Positions 9,135 to 17,118 of a DNA stretch of 42,811 bases are shown here, piece after piece. Positions within the stretch are counted from its first letter, which is position 1; every line of letters starts with the position of its first letter. The DNA is from JAVBKX01 sp031553835 (GTDB lineage: Bacteria > Bacteroidota > Bacteroidia > Bacteroidales > Azobacteroidaceae), in the NCBI GenBank assembly GCA_031553835.1, contig JAVBKX010000035.1, positions 1-42,811 of the forward strand. The letters run 5' to 3'. The notes beneath the pieces are model-generated. The model saw only the letters and a program-made list of their open reading frames with translations, was not told the DNA's origin and searched no databases. A program made the position numbers and the translations under genes.

Positions 9135-9216
9135 AAGGCTCACTTCTCAATGAGCCTTTCTATTCAGTTTTAATAGGCATTAGTCCTTTAAGGCAAAAAG
9201 ATTGTTTTAGGTTATC
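9129..9216 (-). ncRNA. Candidate small RNA of about 85-90 bases
   Basis: A promoter-like pair at 9221-9252 and the terminator at 9134-9159 bracket a minus-strand unit of about 85-90 bases with no sizeable coding region. The only frame is a six-codon mini-ORF, MPIKTE (9160-9180). No known RNA family was recognised. The call is inference from the promoter-to-terminator layout. Confidence 0.3.
9134..9159 (-). terminator. Intrinsic terminator directly upstream of the lepA promoter
   Basis: A perfect 9-base stem, AAAGGCTCA (9134-9142) with TGAGCCTTT (9151-9159), encloses an 8-base loop. On the minus strand it is followed by TTTTTG. It would stop minus-strand transcription arriving from gcvT or from the candidate small RNA, immediately before lepA starts. 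Confidence 0.8.
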
Positions 9217-9220
9217 GTTG

Positions 9221-9252
9221 CAAAGGTGGAGTTTTTTTTACCTACCGCCAAA
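9221..9252 (-). promoter_or_regulatory. Candidate promoter for a small RNA upstream of lepA
   Basis: On the minus strand, TTTG (9249-9252), a 20-base spacer and CACCTTTG (9221-9228) match the consensus in all but the first base of the -7 box. Bases 9253-9394 are AT-rich and hold nothing else I can name. Confidence 0.4.
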
Positions 9253-9394
9253 TAAAAAAACATATTATATAACATATTTTTGCAACGAAATCTTAACATT
9301 TAAAATAGCTTAAAATACCAACCTTATGATTTTCAGGAATTTATGCTTATTTTTGAGTCTTGTTCACCCATAGAAATTAGCAGGTTTATTATAA

Positions 9395-9418
9395 ATTTTA
9401 ACATAATTATGTTAAAAT
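9395..9418. repeat. Perfect 24-base AT-rich palindrome
   Basis: Bases 9395-9418 equal their own reverse complement (half-site ATTTTAACATAA). It lies 44 bases beyond the gcvT stop. It could be an operator or part of the gcvT terminator region; there is no loop, so an RNA hairpin would be strained. Confidence 0.6.
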
Positions 9419-9433
9419 ATTAGTTTTTTGAGT

Positions 9434-9463
9434 AGAAAAACCTCTCCATACAGTCGTTTTTCT
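9434..9463 (-). terminator. Weak terminator-like hairpin at the gcvT stop
   Basis: AGAAAAAC (9434-9441) pairs with GTTTTTCT (9456-9463) over a 14-base loop, starting at the gcvT stop codon. On the minus strand the 3' arm is itself T-rich. The stem is AT-rich, so its strength is doubtful. Confidence 0.4.
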
Positions 9464-10547
9464 ATTTTCTAAAAGGTATTTTTATAATTTTTGCGGCTAA
9501 TTGTTTATTCCGGATTTGCACATAAACAGTAGAACCGGGCTGAGCATATTCCGGAAGTACATACCCCATACCGATACCTTGTTTGAGTACGGGCGACATA
9601 GTACCCGAAGTAACCTGTCCGATGATCTTGCCTGTCTCATTCGCAATGTCATAACCGTGCCGGGGAATTCCTTTTTCCTGTAATACGAAGCCACATAGCT
9701 TACGAGAAACTCCTACGCTTTTTTCTGTTAATAAGATCTGTTTCCCGATCAACGGTTTTTCGTCTGTCAGTTTGGTAATCCAGCCTAATCCGGCTTGAAT
9801 AGGAGTCGTTGTATCATCCAGGTCATTGCCGTACAAAGGAAATCCCATCTCCAGTCGCAGGGTGTCGCGCGCACCCAATCCAATCGGTTTGATACCAAAT
9901 TCGGCGCCTGCTTCAAAAATGGCGTTCCATATTTTGATTGCATTTTCAGGATAAAAATACAACTCAAAACCACCTGCCCCGGTGTATCCGGTATTGGAGA
10001 TAATGACACGATCATCGCCTGCCAATTTGCCGGTAGTAAATTCATAATACGGAATGGCAGATAAATCTACATCCGTCAATTTTTGTAAGGCAGCCAGGGC
10101 TTTCGGACCTTGAATTGCCAATTGTGCAGTATGATCCGATGCATTTTCCAGTACAGCACCTTCCGTATTGTTTTTGTTACACCATTCCCAGTCTTTCTGC
10201 ACATTTCCGGCATTGACAACCAGCAAATATTTTTCCGGTTCGTAATGATATACCAACAGGTCGTCCACAATTCCTCCCTGTTCGTTGGTAAAACAAGAAT
10301 ATTGTGCTTTACCTAAAGGCAAGGCTGCTACATTATTGGAAGTGATTTTTTGTAAAAATGCCAATGCATTTGGCCCCTTTACCCAAAATTCTCCCATGTG
10401 TGAAACGTCGAAGACCCCAACTCCGTTTACCACGGTCATGTGTTCGTCGATAATTCCGGAATACTCAATCGGCATATTGTAACCTGCAAATTCATGCATT
10501 TTAGCGCCTAAAGATTCATGCAGGGCTGTAAAAGGTGTATTTTTCAT
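9462..10547 (-). CDS. gcvT: Glycine cleavage system T protein (aminomethyltransferase)
   Basis: GcvT takes the aminomethyl group from lipoylated H protein and passes it to tetrahydrofolate, releasing ammonia, in the cytoplasmic glycine cleavage complex. The N-terminus KNTPFTALHESLGAKMHEFAGYNMPIEY is diagnostic, followed by GVFDVSHMGEF (about residues 43-53), NTGYTGAGGFELYF and GLGARDTLRLEMGFPLYG. The 361 residues are the usual length. No gcvH or gcvP lies nearby, which is common in this phylum. No glycine riboswitch was recognised in the short upstream region. A possible -7 box (GATCTTTG, 10582-10589, minus strand) sits inside the upstream hairpin. Confidence 0.97.
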   Translation of the reverse strand: MKNTPFTALHESLGAKMHEFAGYNMPIEYSGIIDEHMTVVNGVGVFDVSHMGEFWVKGPNALAFLQKITSNNVAALPLGKAQYSCFTNEQGGIVDDLLVYHYEPEKYLLVVNAGNVQKDWEWCNKNNTEGAVLENASDHTAQLAIQGPKALAALQKLTDVDLSAIPYYEFTTGKLAGDDRVIISNTGYTGAGGFELYFYPENAIKIWNAIFEAGAEFGIKPIGLGARDTLRLEMGFPLYGNDLDDTTTPIQAGLGWITKLTDEKPLIGKQILLTEKSVGVSRKLCGFVLQEKGIPRHGYDIANETGKIIGQVTSGTMSPVLKQGIGMGYVLPEYAQPGSTVYVQIRNKQLAAKIIKIPFRK

Positions 10548-10575
10548 CGATTTAAAATTGAAATGATAAATGAAG

Positions 10576-10608
10576 CTGTCTCAAAGATCGTTTCGACTTT
10601 TGAGACAG
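10576..10608 (-). terminator. Inverted repeat between the Trp-rich exported-protein gene and gcvT
   Basis: CTGTCTCAAA (10576-10585) pairs with TTTGAGACAG (10599-10608). The hairpin lies 28 bases past the 10637 stop on the minus strand. The following minus-strand bases have only a weak T-tract. Reading the other way a run of six T follows further out, but no plus-strand gene ends here. Confidence 0.55.
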
Positions 10609-10636
10609 ACTCAATTTGTTTTTTAAGAGGAAGTAA

Positions 10637-11164
10637 CTACGCTACTGCACTTGGAGCTGTTTGCTGATTTGCTACTTTACGGCTTTTTCTCCTTCTATAT
10701 GCCACAATTCCAACATACAAACCGCAGAGAATCATAATGAATGTCAGGTCATCGCTGATAGGGGCAAAGCCAACCCAATACCAATATCCACCATTAGGTT
10801 TATTTGAATCTAGCCACCATACATACTCATGGCCATCCTTATCCCATTTATCGCCTTCATGGTTACCAACCCATACCCAATTATCCCAATGACCACGTAG
10901 GCTCGGAAAAGAGCTACCTTCCCCGCTTGTATTAATCAGTTTACTCTCCGTAGATTGAAACGGATTAAACGCAGATTGGGGAGCAGACGGCGCTATCGAA
11001 CTGGATATGGCAGTTGCAGTGGCAGGGGATGTGGAAAATCCCAATGGTGTAGTTTGATTTGTAAACACTTGAGCGAAACTTCCTACAGGCAAAAGTAAAA
11101 CCATAGCTAACAGGATAAGCGATTTTTTCTTAACGAATTTGGTGTGAAAATTTGTTTTTTCCAT
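10637..11164 (-). CDS. Exported Trp-rich protein with C-terminal sorting-like tail
   Basis: I do not recognise the main body of this 175-residue protein. It has a clear signal peptide: basic FVKKKSLILLAMVLLLPVG, with likely cleavage after GSFAQ. A Ser/Thr/Ala-rich linker follows, then a strongly aromatic stretch (about residues 90-130, many W, Y and G, such as GHWDNWVWVGN and GGYWYWVGFAP). The C-terminus has the pattern of a sorting signal: PISDD, a 15-17 residue hydrophobic segment and the basic cluster YRRRKSRK. This resembles the short P-(I)-x-D tripartite tails of exported Bacteroidota proteins; that assignment is by pattern only. The gene stands alone between pepT and gcvT, with inverted repeats downstream. 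Confidence 0.75.
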   Translation of the reverse strand: MEKTNFHTKFVKKKSLILLAMVLLLPVGSFAQVFTNQTTPLGFSTSPATATAISSSIAPSAPQSAFNPFQSTESKLINTSGEGSSFPSLRGHWDNWVWVGNHEGDKWDKDGHEYVWWLDSNKPNGGYWYWVGFAPISDDLTFIMILCGLYVGIVAYRRRKSRKVANQQTAPSAVA

Positions 11165-11253
11165 GACGAAAAATTTAATTTATAAATAAATAGTTAATTA
11201 ATATGTATTATAATTGAGCGTACAAGTTGTGCATAATAGTTTGTATATGAGCG

Positions 11254-12468
11254 TCAAGTGTTCATTTCTGCAATTTTAACAATCACTTCAACTGCTTTTT
11301 CCATGGATTGAATCGGTACAAATTCGTATCGTCCGTGAAAATTCAAACCTCCGGCAAAAAGGTTGGGACATGGTAATCCTTTGAACGATAGTTGACTGCC
11401 ATCGGTTCCTCCCCTGATTGCTTTGACTTTTGGTTTGACGCCTGCGGCTTCCATTGCTTTGAATGCCAAATCCACTATATGTATTTGAGGTTCAACGACC
11501 TCCCTCATATTTTTATATTGTTGCCGGATTTCCAATCGCACAGCTCCGGGATACTGTTTATTCAGGTATTGGGCTATTTCCTCCAATAATTGCAACTTGT
11601 TGTTGAACAGGTCTTTATTGTGGTCGCGAATAATATACGACAGCGTGGCTTCTTCTACGGTTCCCGACATTCCTGTCAGATGAAAAAAACCTTCATAACC
11701 ATCGGTATGTTCGGGCCGTTGCTCCGGCGGTAACATGCCGGCAAATTGGATAGCGATATGTTGCGCATTCACCATTTTATTTTTGGCATATCCGGGATGT
11801 ACATTTCTTCCGTTTATGATGATTTTTGCTGCAGCAGCATTAAAATTTTCAAATTCCAATTCGCCGATCTCCCCTCCGTCCACGGTATAAGCCCATTCGC
11901 AACCAAACAGGGCGACGTCAAATTTTGCAGCGCCGAGACCTATTTCTTCGTCGGGATTAAAGGCGACCCTGATTTTTCCGTGTTTGATTTCCGGATGGTC
12001 GATCAGATATTGCATGGCAGTCATGATCTCTGCGATGCCGGCTTTATCGTCGGCTCCCAGCAACGTATTGCCATCGGTGACAATTAAATCTTGTCCAAGA
12101 TAATGTTTCAATTCCGGAAATTCTGTCGGAGCAAGAATCATATTTTTTTCCTGATTCAACACAATATCGCTTCCGTCGTAATGATGTACAATTCTTGGCC
12201 TGACATTGGCGCCCGAAAGGTCAGGACTTGTATCCAAATGGGCGATAAATCCGATAGTGGGTCGTTTTTCAGCAGTGTTAGCCGGTAGAGTCGCCATCAA
12301 GTAGGCATTATCGTCCAGGGTAATTTCTTCTAATCCCATGGCTATAAGCTCGTCTTTCAAGGCCAACGCCAACGCCCGTTGTTTGTCTGTACTGGGCGTG
12401 ACCCCAGTCGATTCATTCGACTGGGTATCATACGCTACATATTTTAAAAATCGATCCGTTACATTCAT
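11254..12468 (-). CDS. pepT: Peptidase T (tripeptide aminopeptidase)
   Basis: PepT is a dinuclear zinc M20 peptidase of the cytoplasm that removes the N-terminal residue of tripeptides. The 404 residues show FIAHLDTSPD (zinc His and Asp, about residues 79-88), LLGADDKAGIAEI, FNPDEEIGLGA (catalytic Glu pair) and the VDGGEIGELEFENFNAA stretch typical of PepT. RGGTDGSQLSFKGLPCPNLFAGG near the C-terminus carries further active-site residues. The start lies one base past the stop of the PurF paralog, so it is the last gene of a pfp-PurF paralog-pepT unit. Confidence 0.96.
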   Translation of the reverse strand: MNVTDRFLKYVAYDTQSNESTGVTPSTDKQRALALALKDELIAMGLEEITLDDNAYLMATLPANTAEKRPTIGFIAHLDTSPDLSGANVRPRIVHHYDGSDIVLNQEKNMILAPTEFPELKHYLGQDLIVTDGNTLLGADDKAGIAEIMTAMQYLIDHPEIKHGKIRVAFNPDEEIGLGAAKFDVALFGCEWAYTVDGGEIGELEFENFNAAAAKIIINGRNVHPGYAKNKMVNAQHIAIQFAGMLPPEQRPEHTDGYEGFFHLTGMSGTVEEATLSYIIRDHNKDLFNNKLQLLEEIAQYLNKQYPGAVRLEIRQQYKNMREVVEPQIHIVDLAFKAMEAAGVKPKVKAIRGGTDGSQLSFKGLPCPNLFAGGLNFHGRYEFVPIQSMEKAVEVIVKIAEMNT

Positions 12469-12469
12469 A

Positions 12470-13873
12470 TTAAAAATAGCTTGTTCCGTCCCAGCAGTGC
12501 GTGCATAAATCTTCTTTGGGAAGACCGATGGCGCTCACTAAATTTTCCAGCGAATTGAATTTTAAAGTAGTGATATTCAATTCTTTCCGGATTTCATCTA
12601 CTAAGGCATTGTATTGAGGCGTGCCTGTTTTCCGGTACAATTCCAAATCTTTATCATCTACACCTTCCAATTTTTTCACCACTCTTCTGGCTATCAATTC
12701 CAAATGAGATTTTGACGCAGTAAAATTCAGGTATGGACATTCGTAAAGGAGTGGAGGACAGGCAATTCGCATGTGTACCTCTTTAGCTCCGTAATCATAT
12801 AAAATATTGACATTATCCCGCAATTGAGTTCCGCGAACAATAGAGTCATCGCAGAAAATAATGCGTTTTCCTTTTAACAATGACTTGTTGGGGATCAACT
12901 TCATCTTGGCAACCAGTTCCCGTTGTTCCTGGCGGGAGGGTGTAAAACTTCGCGGCCAAGTCGGAGTATATTTGATAAATGCACGGCGATAGGGCACTCC
13001 TTTTCCTTCGGCATATCCCAATGCGTGACCGATACCCGAATCAGGAATACCGGAAACATAGTCCACCTGCAAATCGTCTTCTTTAGCCATTTCCCGGCCG
13101 CCATTGTTTCGCACCAGGTCAACATTAATACCTTCATATTCGGAAACAGGGTAACCGTAATAAACCCACAGGAAAGAACAGATCTGTTTTTTCAGATTAG
13201 GTTTACGCAGCTGTTGCATTCCTTCGGCAGTCAACAATACAATTTCACCCGGGCCGATATTGTATTCAATGTCATATCCTAAATTCGGAAAACCGCAAGG
13301 TTCGTTAGAGACAGCCATTGCGTCTTGTTTTTTTCCGACAATCAGAGGAATACGTCCTATCTTATCCCGGGCGGCGATGATCCCGTTTTCTGTCAGTATC
13401 AGCATGGTGCAGGAACCTTGAACTTTGTTATATACGTTTTCGATTCCTTCCACAAAATCTTTTCCTTCATCAATCAATAACGAAATCAATTCGGTCGGGT
13501 TGGTTTTTCCGGAACTTAATTCCGAAAAATGTTTCCCTTTTGACAACAATTCTTTTTCCAGGATTTCCAAATTGTTGATCCGGGCTACAGTGACTACGGC
13601 AAATTTACCCAGATGAGAATTAATTACCATAGGCTGGGGATCGGTATCGCTGATGACACCGATTCCCGATTTTCCGGAAAATTTATTCAGATCTTCTTCG
13701 AATTTTCCCCTGAAATAAGAATTTTCCAGGTTGTGTATGGAACGACGCAGTCCTTCGCCATTCCAGGTAGCCATCCCGCCCCGCTTTGTTCCCATGTGGG
13801 AATTGTAGTCGGTCCCGTAAAAGAGATCGTTAATGCATTCTTGTTTTGATATGGTACCAAAAATACCTCCCAT
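12470..13873 (-). CDS. PurF-like amidophosphoribosyltransferase paralog lacking the glutaminase cysteine
   Basis: The 467 residues follow the PurF layout: an N-terminal Ntn glutaminase-like domain and a C-terminal PRTase domain with the PRPP loop IIFCDDSIVRGTQL (about 338-351). Canonical PurF begins MCG, with Cys exposed as the nucleophile; here it begins MGGIFGT. The oxyanion Asn-Gly (usual HNGNL) reads RINNL (about 98-102), so glutamine hydrolysis should be lost. Cysteines at 232, 372 or 379, 457 and 460 (CTHC) fit the Fe-S ligand pattern of the Bacillus-type enzyme. I recall similar Cys-less copies in other Bacteroidales, so this is probably a conserved paralog rather than a decaying gene. 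It abuts pfp and pepT. It may use ammonia or be regulatory; function is unknown. Confidence 0.88.
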   Translation of the reverse strand: MGGIFGTISKQECINDLFYGTDYNSHMGTKRGGMATWNGEGLRRSIHNLENSYFRGKFEEDLNKFSGKSGIGVISDTDPQPMVINSHLGKFAVVTVARINNLEILEKELLSKGKHFSELSSGKTNPTELISLLIDEGKDFVEGIENVYNKVQGSCTMLILTENGIIAARDKIGRIPLIVGKKQDAMAVSNEPCGFPNLGYDIEYNIGPGEIVLLTAEGMQQLRKPNLKKQICSFLWVYYGYPVSEYEGINVDLVRNNGGREMAKEDDLQVDYVSGIPDSGIGHALGYAEGKGVPYRRAFIKYTPTWPRSFTPSRQEQRELVAKMKLIPNKSLLKGKRIIFCDDSIVRGTQLRDNVNILYDYGAKEVHMRIACPPLLYECPYLNFTASKSHLELIARRVVKKLEGVDDKDLELYRKTGTPQYNALVDEIRKELNITTLKFNSLENLVSAIGLPKEDLCTHCWDGTSYF

Positions 13874-15520
13874 TTACTTAACTTGTTCTATTTGTAACGT
13901 TTTTGTAGGTTGATCGCATACTTCAGTTGGTCCAAAATATTGGATTGGTCCGGGATACACATAATCGGTGCTAATCGCCCAGTTTTCGCGATTCTTCACA
14001 AATGTTTTGAACGGACCGCCATCTAATTTAACCAATGCCTTTTGAATAACCGGTTTCATTTCCCCATGACGACGTTCCATGTTCATCATCATAGTGATCG
14101 GAACACCTCCGGCGATCCACTCGGAAGCCGGAGCGGTTGTATTTCGTACAGATGACATGTAGCCGGTTTTACCCATGCCGATTAACCCGGCTGCAGTGTA
14201 CCCTAAAGAGTAGCAGTAGTCCGCATCGTAATTGGAAGGAGCGGCGCAACGGCCTTCGTATCCGAAGAAATGTACCTGGGAAGCAAATTTGCCTTTGTAT
14301 TTTCCTTCTTCTTTCCATTCGGCTAAACGGTTTCCAACCATTTCGGCCAAAAGTTTTTCGGTTTCGATCAATGACACTTGTACGTTTCCGTGCGGATCGC
14401 GATCTAATGTCAATTGACGGGCAACGGTTTCCGGAAGACTCTTATAAATCCGTGAATTTTCCGGGGTAAGTTTATCGATGATATGGTCACGTTGAGCAGA
14501 ACGTTTGATTCGTTTGAATTCATCTTCGTTATGAGCCAGGTATTCATTCAATTCCGAAATCAATTTTTTCATGGCAGGAATGAATTCAATCAATCCTTCA
14601 GGAATCAATACGGTACCGAAATTATTTCCGTCCTTGGCCCGGCGCGCTACGATTTCTGCAATGTAATTAACAACATCGTCAAGCGATTGGTTGTTTGCTT
14701 CTATTTCTTCTGAAATGAGGCAAACATTCGGTTGTACCTGCAATGCACATTCTAAAGCAATGTGGGAAGCCGAACGTCCCATCAATTTGATAAAATGCCA
14801 ATATTTACGGGCTGAATTGCAGTCTCTCTGGATATTACCAATCACTTCGGAATATACTTTACAAGCCGTGTCAAAACCAAAAGAAGCTTCGATCATTTCA
14901 TTTTTCAAGTCTCCATCAATGGTTTTCGGGCAACCGATCACCTGTACTCCGGCTCCGATTTCCTGATAATATTCGGCTAAAACACAGGCATTGGTATTGG
15001 AGTCGTCTCCGCCAATGATTACCAATGCTTTGATATTTAATTTTTTCAGGATTTCCAATCCTTTGTCAAATTGTTCTTTTGTTTCCAGCTTGGTTCGTCC
15101 CGACCCGATAATGTCGAATCCGCCCGTATTGCGGTATTCTTCGATAATATCGGCAGTCAGCTCCATATATTTATGATCGACCAAACCGCCGGGGCCTAAA
15201 ATGAACCCATACAAACGGCTGTCTTTGTTCATCGCTTTGATGCCATCAAAAATTCCGGCAATGACATTGTGGCCTCCGGGAGCTTGTCCTCCCGAAAGGA
15301 TCACTCCAACATTCATCGGAGCATAATTTCCTTTTTCTGTACTTTCCACAAATTTTAAAACCGGCATACCATAGGTATGTGGAAATAGTTTTTTAATAGC
15401 TTCCTGATCGGAAACAGATTGAGTTGGCGCTCCTTCGGATAATTTGATATATCCTTTCAACACTTTGGGCACTTTAGGCTGATAAGTTGCCCTGGCAATT
15501 TGCAATGCACTTTTTGTCAT
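13874..15520 (-). CDS. pfp: Pyrophosphate-dependent 6-phosphofructokinase, long form
   Basis: This enzyme interconverts fructose 6-phosphate and fructose 1,6-bisphosphate using pyrophosphate instead of ATP, reversibly, in cytoplasmic glycolysis and gluconeogenesis. The 548 residues match the long PFP class. GVILSGGQAPGGHNVI (about 72-87) is the first loop. GGDDS (170-174) has the Asp that marks PPi use in place of the ATP-type Gly, and PKTIDGDL (198-205) carries the catalytic Asp and Lys. MGRSASHIALECAL and the family C-terminus are present. The stop abuts the start of the PurF paralog with no gap; ugd ends 53 bases upstream. Confidence 0.96.
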   Translation of the reverse strand: MTKSALQIARATYQPKVPKVLKGYIKLSEGAPTQSVSDQEAIKKLFPHTYGMPVLKFVESTEKGNYAPMNVGVILSGGQAPGGHNVIAGIFDGIKAMNKDSRLYGFILGPGGLVDHKYMELTADIIEEYRNTGGFDIIGSGRTKLETKEQFDKGLEILKKLNIKALVIIGGDDSNTNACVLAEYYQEIGAGVQVIGCPKTIDGDLKNEMIEASFGFDTACKVYSEVIGNIQRDCNSARKYWHFIKLMGRSASHIALECALQVQPNVCLISEEIEANNQSLDDVVNYIAEIVARRAKDGNNFGTVLIPEGLIEFIPAMKKLISELNEYLAHNEDEFKRIKRSAQRDHIIDKLTPENSRIYKSLPETVARQLTLDRDPHGNVQVSLIETEKLLAEMVGNRLAEWKEEGKYKGKFASQVHFFGYEGRCAAPSNYDADYCYSLGYTAAGLIGMGKTGYMSSVRNTTAPASEWIAGGVPITMMMNMERRHGEMKPVIQKALVKLDGGPFKTFVKNRENWAISTDYVYPGPIQYFGPTEVCDQPTKTLQIEQVK

Positions 15521-15573
15521 TGTTTCTATTCGTTATTAAATTGTTAACCGTTTCCTTATATATAAATATAATT

Positions 15574-16887
15574 TTACCTTCCTATGCAATAATAGTCAAA
15601 TCCGTATTCATTTAAATCCGATTTATCATATATATTGCGGCCATCCAAAACGACAGGATGTTTCATTACTTTTTTAATTACTTTCCAGGACGGGAGTCTG
15701 AATTCTTTCCACTCAGTAACCACAACCAAAGCATCGGCATCTACTACCGCATCATATATATCGGAAGTATATTCGATCAGGTCGCCCATTTGCTTTTTAG
15801 TGACATCCATAGCAACCGGGTCGTATGCATGAACCACTCCGCCGGCCTTGAGAATGAGATCGATTAAAACGAGAGAAGTAGCTTCTCTGATATCATCGGT
15901 TTCCGGCTTGAAAGCCAGTCCCCACAAAGCTATTTTTTTATTTTTCAGTTCTCCGTTAAAATGTTTCAGCAGTTTGTCAAACAAGACTTGTTTTTGCGAC
16001 TCGTTTACCTCTTCTACCGCTTTTAGTAAGCGCATGTTGTACCCATTAAGTTCGGCAGTTTTGATAATCGATTTTACATCCTTCGGAAAACAACTTCCGC
16101 CATATCCGCAACCGGGATAAAGGAATTTGCTGCCGATACGGGCGTCTGATCCGATACCTTTTCTTACCATATTTACATCGGCGCCGACTATTTCGCAGAG
16201 GTTGGCAATATCGTTCATAAAACTGATACGGGTGGCCAACATTGCGTTAGCCGCGTATTTCGTCATTTCTGCCGAAGCGATATCCATAAAGATGACCCTG
16301 AAGTTATTGAGCAGGAATGGGCGATAGAGGGTGCTCATTAATTTTTGGGCTTTATCGGAATTGACGCCGACAACCACCCGGTCGGGACTCATGAAATCGT
16401 TGATAGCAGCGCCTTCTTTCAGGAACTCGGGGTTGGATGCAACATCAAAGGGAATAGATACGCCACGTTTGTCTAATTCAGATTGGATGATGTTTTTTAC
16501 GACCTGTGCGGTTCCTACCGGTACCGTACTTTTATTGACGACCAATACATAACTATTGATGGATTGCCCGATGGAGGCGGCTACATGTTGTACGTAACTC
16601 AAATCGGTGCTACCGTCTTCAGCCGGAGGGGTACCCACGGCACAGAAAATGATTTCCACGTCGTCTAACACAGAGGTTAAATCAGTAGAAAAAGTAAGAC
16701 GACCTGCCTGCACATTGCGCATAACAATGTCTTCTAACCCTGGCTCGTAAATGGGGATAATTCCTTTCTTGAGATTTTCAATTTTTTGTTTGTCAATATC
16801 AATGCAAACAACATTGGTTCCCATTTCGGAAAAACAAGCTCCACTCACTAAACCCACGTATCCAGTACCAATAACTGCGATCTTCAT
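15574..16887 (-). CDS. ugd: UDP-glucose 6-dehydrogenase
   Basis: Ugd oxidises UDP-glucose twice with NAD to give UDP-glucuronate for surface polysaccharides. The NAD-binding fold opens at GTGYVGLVSGACFSEMG (residues 7-23). KSTVPVGT (about 119-126), NPEFLKEGAAINDF (about 152-165) and the catalytic GYGGSCFPKD with Cys266 (261-270) are intact. The C-terminal UDP-binding domain has LAFKPETDDIREA. The 437 residues are a normal length. It has a -7 box upstream and lies in the same orientation as pfp, 53 bases away, but no functional link to pfp is evident. Confidence 0.97.
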   Translation of the reverse strand: MKIAVIGTGYVGLVSGACFSEMGTNVVCIDIDKQKIENLKKGIIPIYEPGLEDIVMRNVQAGRLTFSTDLTSVLDDVEIIFCAVGTPPAEDGSTDLSYVQHVAASIGQSINSYVLVVNKSTVPVGTAQVVKNIIQSELDKRGVSIPFDVASNPEFLKEGAAINDFMSPDRVVVGVNSDKAQKLMSTLYRPFLLNNFRVIFMDIASAEMTKYAANAMLATRISFMNDIANLCEIVGADVNMVRKGIGSDARIGSKFLYPGCGYGGSCFPKDVKSIIKTAELNGYNMRLLKAVEEVNESQKQVLFDKLLKHFNGELKNKKIALWGLAFKPETDDIREATSLVLIDLILKAGGVVHAYDPVAMDVTKKQMGDLIEYTSDIYDAVVDADALVVVTEWKEFRLPSWKVIKKVMKHPVVLDGRNIYDKSDLNEYGFDYYCIGR

Positions 16888-16933
16888 GAGAGGTGTTCAG
16901 TAAATAATTAGATAGAGTATAATTTTATGTTTG

Positions 16934-16941
16934 CAAAGCTA
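16934..16941 (-). promoter_or_regulatory. Candidate -7 box (TAGCTTTG) for ugd
   Basis: On the minus strand TAGCTTTG matches TAnnTTTG, 47 bases before the ugd ATG. No TTTG or TTG lies at 19-21 bases, so only the -7 element supports the call. Confidence 0.5.
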
Positions 16942-17035
16942 CAAAAAAAAATGGATTGTGATTCTTTTTTTTGAATTAAGTTATCAACAATTTTGCAGGA
17001 AAGTTGGAGGTTGCTGAAAATCAGGCGGTAATAAA

Positions 17036-17090
17036 TAAAAAATCATCCGGATATTTATATTGGGATTACCTTAATATAATTCCGGATGAT
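17036..17090 (-). terminator. Intrinsic terminator of the HU/LysM operon (armless copy)
   Basis: ATCATCCGGA (17042-17051) pairs with TCCGGATGAT (17081-17090), with further inner pairing of TTATATT and AATATAA. On the minus strand the stem is followed by a run of six T and an AT-rich tail. It lies 29 bases past the stop at 17119 and separates this operon from ugd. Confidence 0.8.
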
Positions 17091-17118
17091 AGGATAAGAT
17101 ACTGAAAAGAATAAAAGA

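Noticed and set aside
10548..10636. Glycine riboswitch upstream of gcvT
   Set aside because: The region is only 89 bases and is filled by a simple hairpin; no tandem aptamer pattern was seen.
12470..13873. PurF paralog as a decaying pseudogene
   Set aside because: The frame is intact over 467 codons, the PRPP loop and Fe-S cysteines are kept, and it is tightly packed in an operon.
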